From: Planctomycetaceae bacterium | Lineage (GTDB): Bacteria; Planctomycetota; Planctomycetia; Pirellulales; Thermoguttaceae | Direction of reading: 5' to 3' | Length of the DNA stretch: 5,921 bases | Assembly: GCA_031274385.1 (NCBI GenBank) | Contig: JAISQH010000281.1 | Coordinates: forward strand, 1 to 5,921 | Shown here: piece by piece, positions 5,665 through 5,921 of the stretch | Numbering within the stretch: the first letter of the stretch is position 1 | Layout: the number at the start of each line of letters is the position of its first letter | Position numbers and translations under genes: made by a program | Notes under the pieces: model-generated | Told to the model about the DNA's origin: nothing | What the model saw: only the letters and a program-made list of their open reading frames with translations | Database searches by the model: none

Positions 5665-5796
5665 AGTTACATTGACGCCGCCAATCTTGATGACCGGCAA
5701 CTCCGTGTTTTTCGTTCGCTTTTAGAAAAAACCAAAACGATAAAAGCCGCAACCGCCAAAGAACAAAACGCTTACGAATTGGTTGAAGAAGAATAA
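5653..5796 (+). pseudogene. Start-less coding-like fragment, possible gene remnant
   Basis: After a TAA at 5650, this frame stays open for 47 codons to a TAA at 5794. The translation, with IDAANLDDRQLRVFRSLLEK near its start and AATAKEQNAYELVEEE at its end, is charged, helical and looks like real protein, and its codons resemble those of the genes here. There is no ATG, GTG or TTG in frame. A short frame beginning with ATG at 5583 (MSCFFRIDKHDGDRR...) ends at 5657 in another frame, and one shift between them would give a single protein of about 70 residues. I do not recognise the family. It may be the tail of a decayed gene, a frameshifted small gene, or a chance open frame. Confidence 0.3.
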
Positions 5797-5921
5797 AATC
5801 AGGACGAACCGGAGTTCTTGTTGACGGTTCATTAACATGAATTAAAATACACAAACCTTTCATCTTTTTTCAAAAACGAAACACGCAAACGACAGAATCA
5901 CCAAAAAAATCAAAAAATCAA

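Larger units (their letters stand above)
5435..5921. other. Right flank without a complete gene
   Basis: AT-rich DNA with many T and A runs. It holds the leader of the cysteine-rich gene (minus strand), a perfect hairpin at 5631-5664 and a coding-like fragment at 5653-5796. The last 125 bases contain a short stem GAACCG/CGGTTC (5806-5811, 5825-5830) and otherwise only A-rich sequence. No tRNA, rRNA or origin-like cluster is seen. Confidence 0.5.

Noticed and set aside
5654..5863. Open frame of 69 codons on the minus strand near the right end
   Set aside because: Its Leu/Arg/Phe-rich translation looks like the complement of the charged plus-strand fragment, and no ribosome site precedes it.

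Overview
The window looks like chromosomal DNA from an AT-rich member of the Planctomycetota, probably near the Pirellulales. I base this on recall of protein families, not on a search. The DUF3467-type protein (411-755), the zinc-module delta' clamp-loader subunit (921-2045) and the 164-residue protein at 3463-3957 all resemble proteins I associate with planctomycetes. Most genes lack a clear Shine-Dalgarno sequence. The intergenic DNA is AT-rich and crowded with short repeats.

Layout from left to right: 1-410 is non-coding, with short repeats. 411-755 (+) encodes a DUF3467 protein. 921-2045 (+) encodes the DNA polymerase III delta' subunit (holB). A large imperfect palindrome of about 168 bp (2050-2217) starts a few bases after the holB stop. 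2414-3166 (-) encodes a 250-residue protein of unknown function. A divergent AT-rich intergenic region (3167-3462) carries a tandem repeat and an inverted repeat. 3463-3957 (+) encodes an unknown soluble protein with a likely coiled coil. 4053-4238 (+) encodes a 61-residue protein with two membrane segments. A strong hairpin (4254-4290) sits between this and the convergent gene 4313-5434 (-), which encodes a secreted cysteine-rich protein. 5435-5921 has no complete gene but holds a perfect 12-bp hairpin and a start-less coding-like fragment.

The only gene with a well-defined job is holB, which acts in clamp loading at the replication fork. The others are conserved-looking but uncharacterised, and I see no operon that ties them into one pathway. 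I did not find a convincing defence, secretion, CRISPR or mobile system. The most notable signals are the intergenic repeats built from twice- or thrice-repeated words, one of which supplies the last codons of a gene; the palindrome behind holB; two in-frame poly-A slippery heptamers in holB; and the duplicated C-x2-C-x4-C-x-C motifs of the secreted protein.
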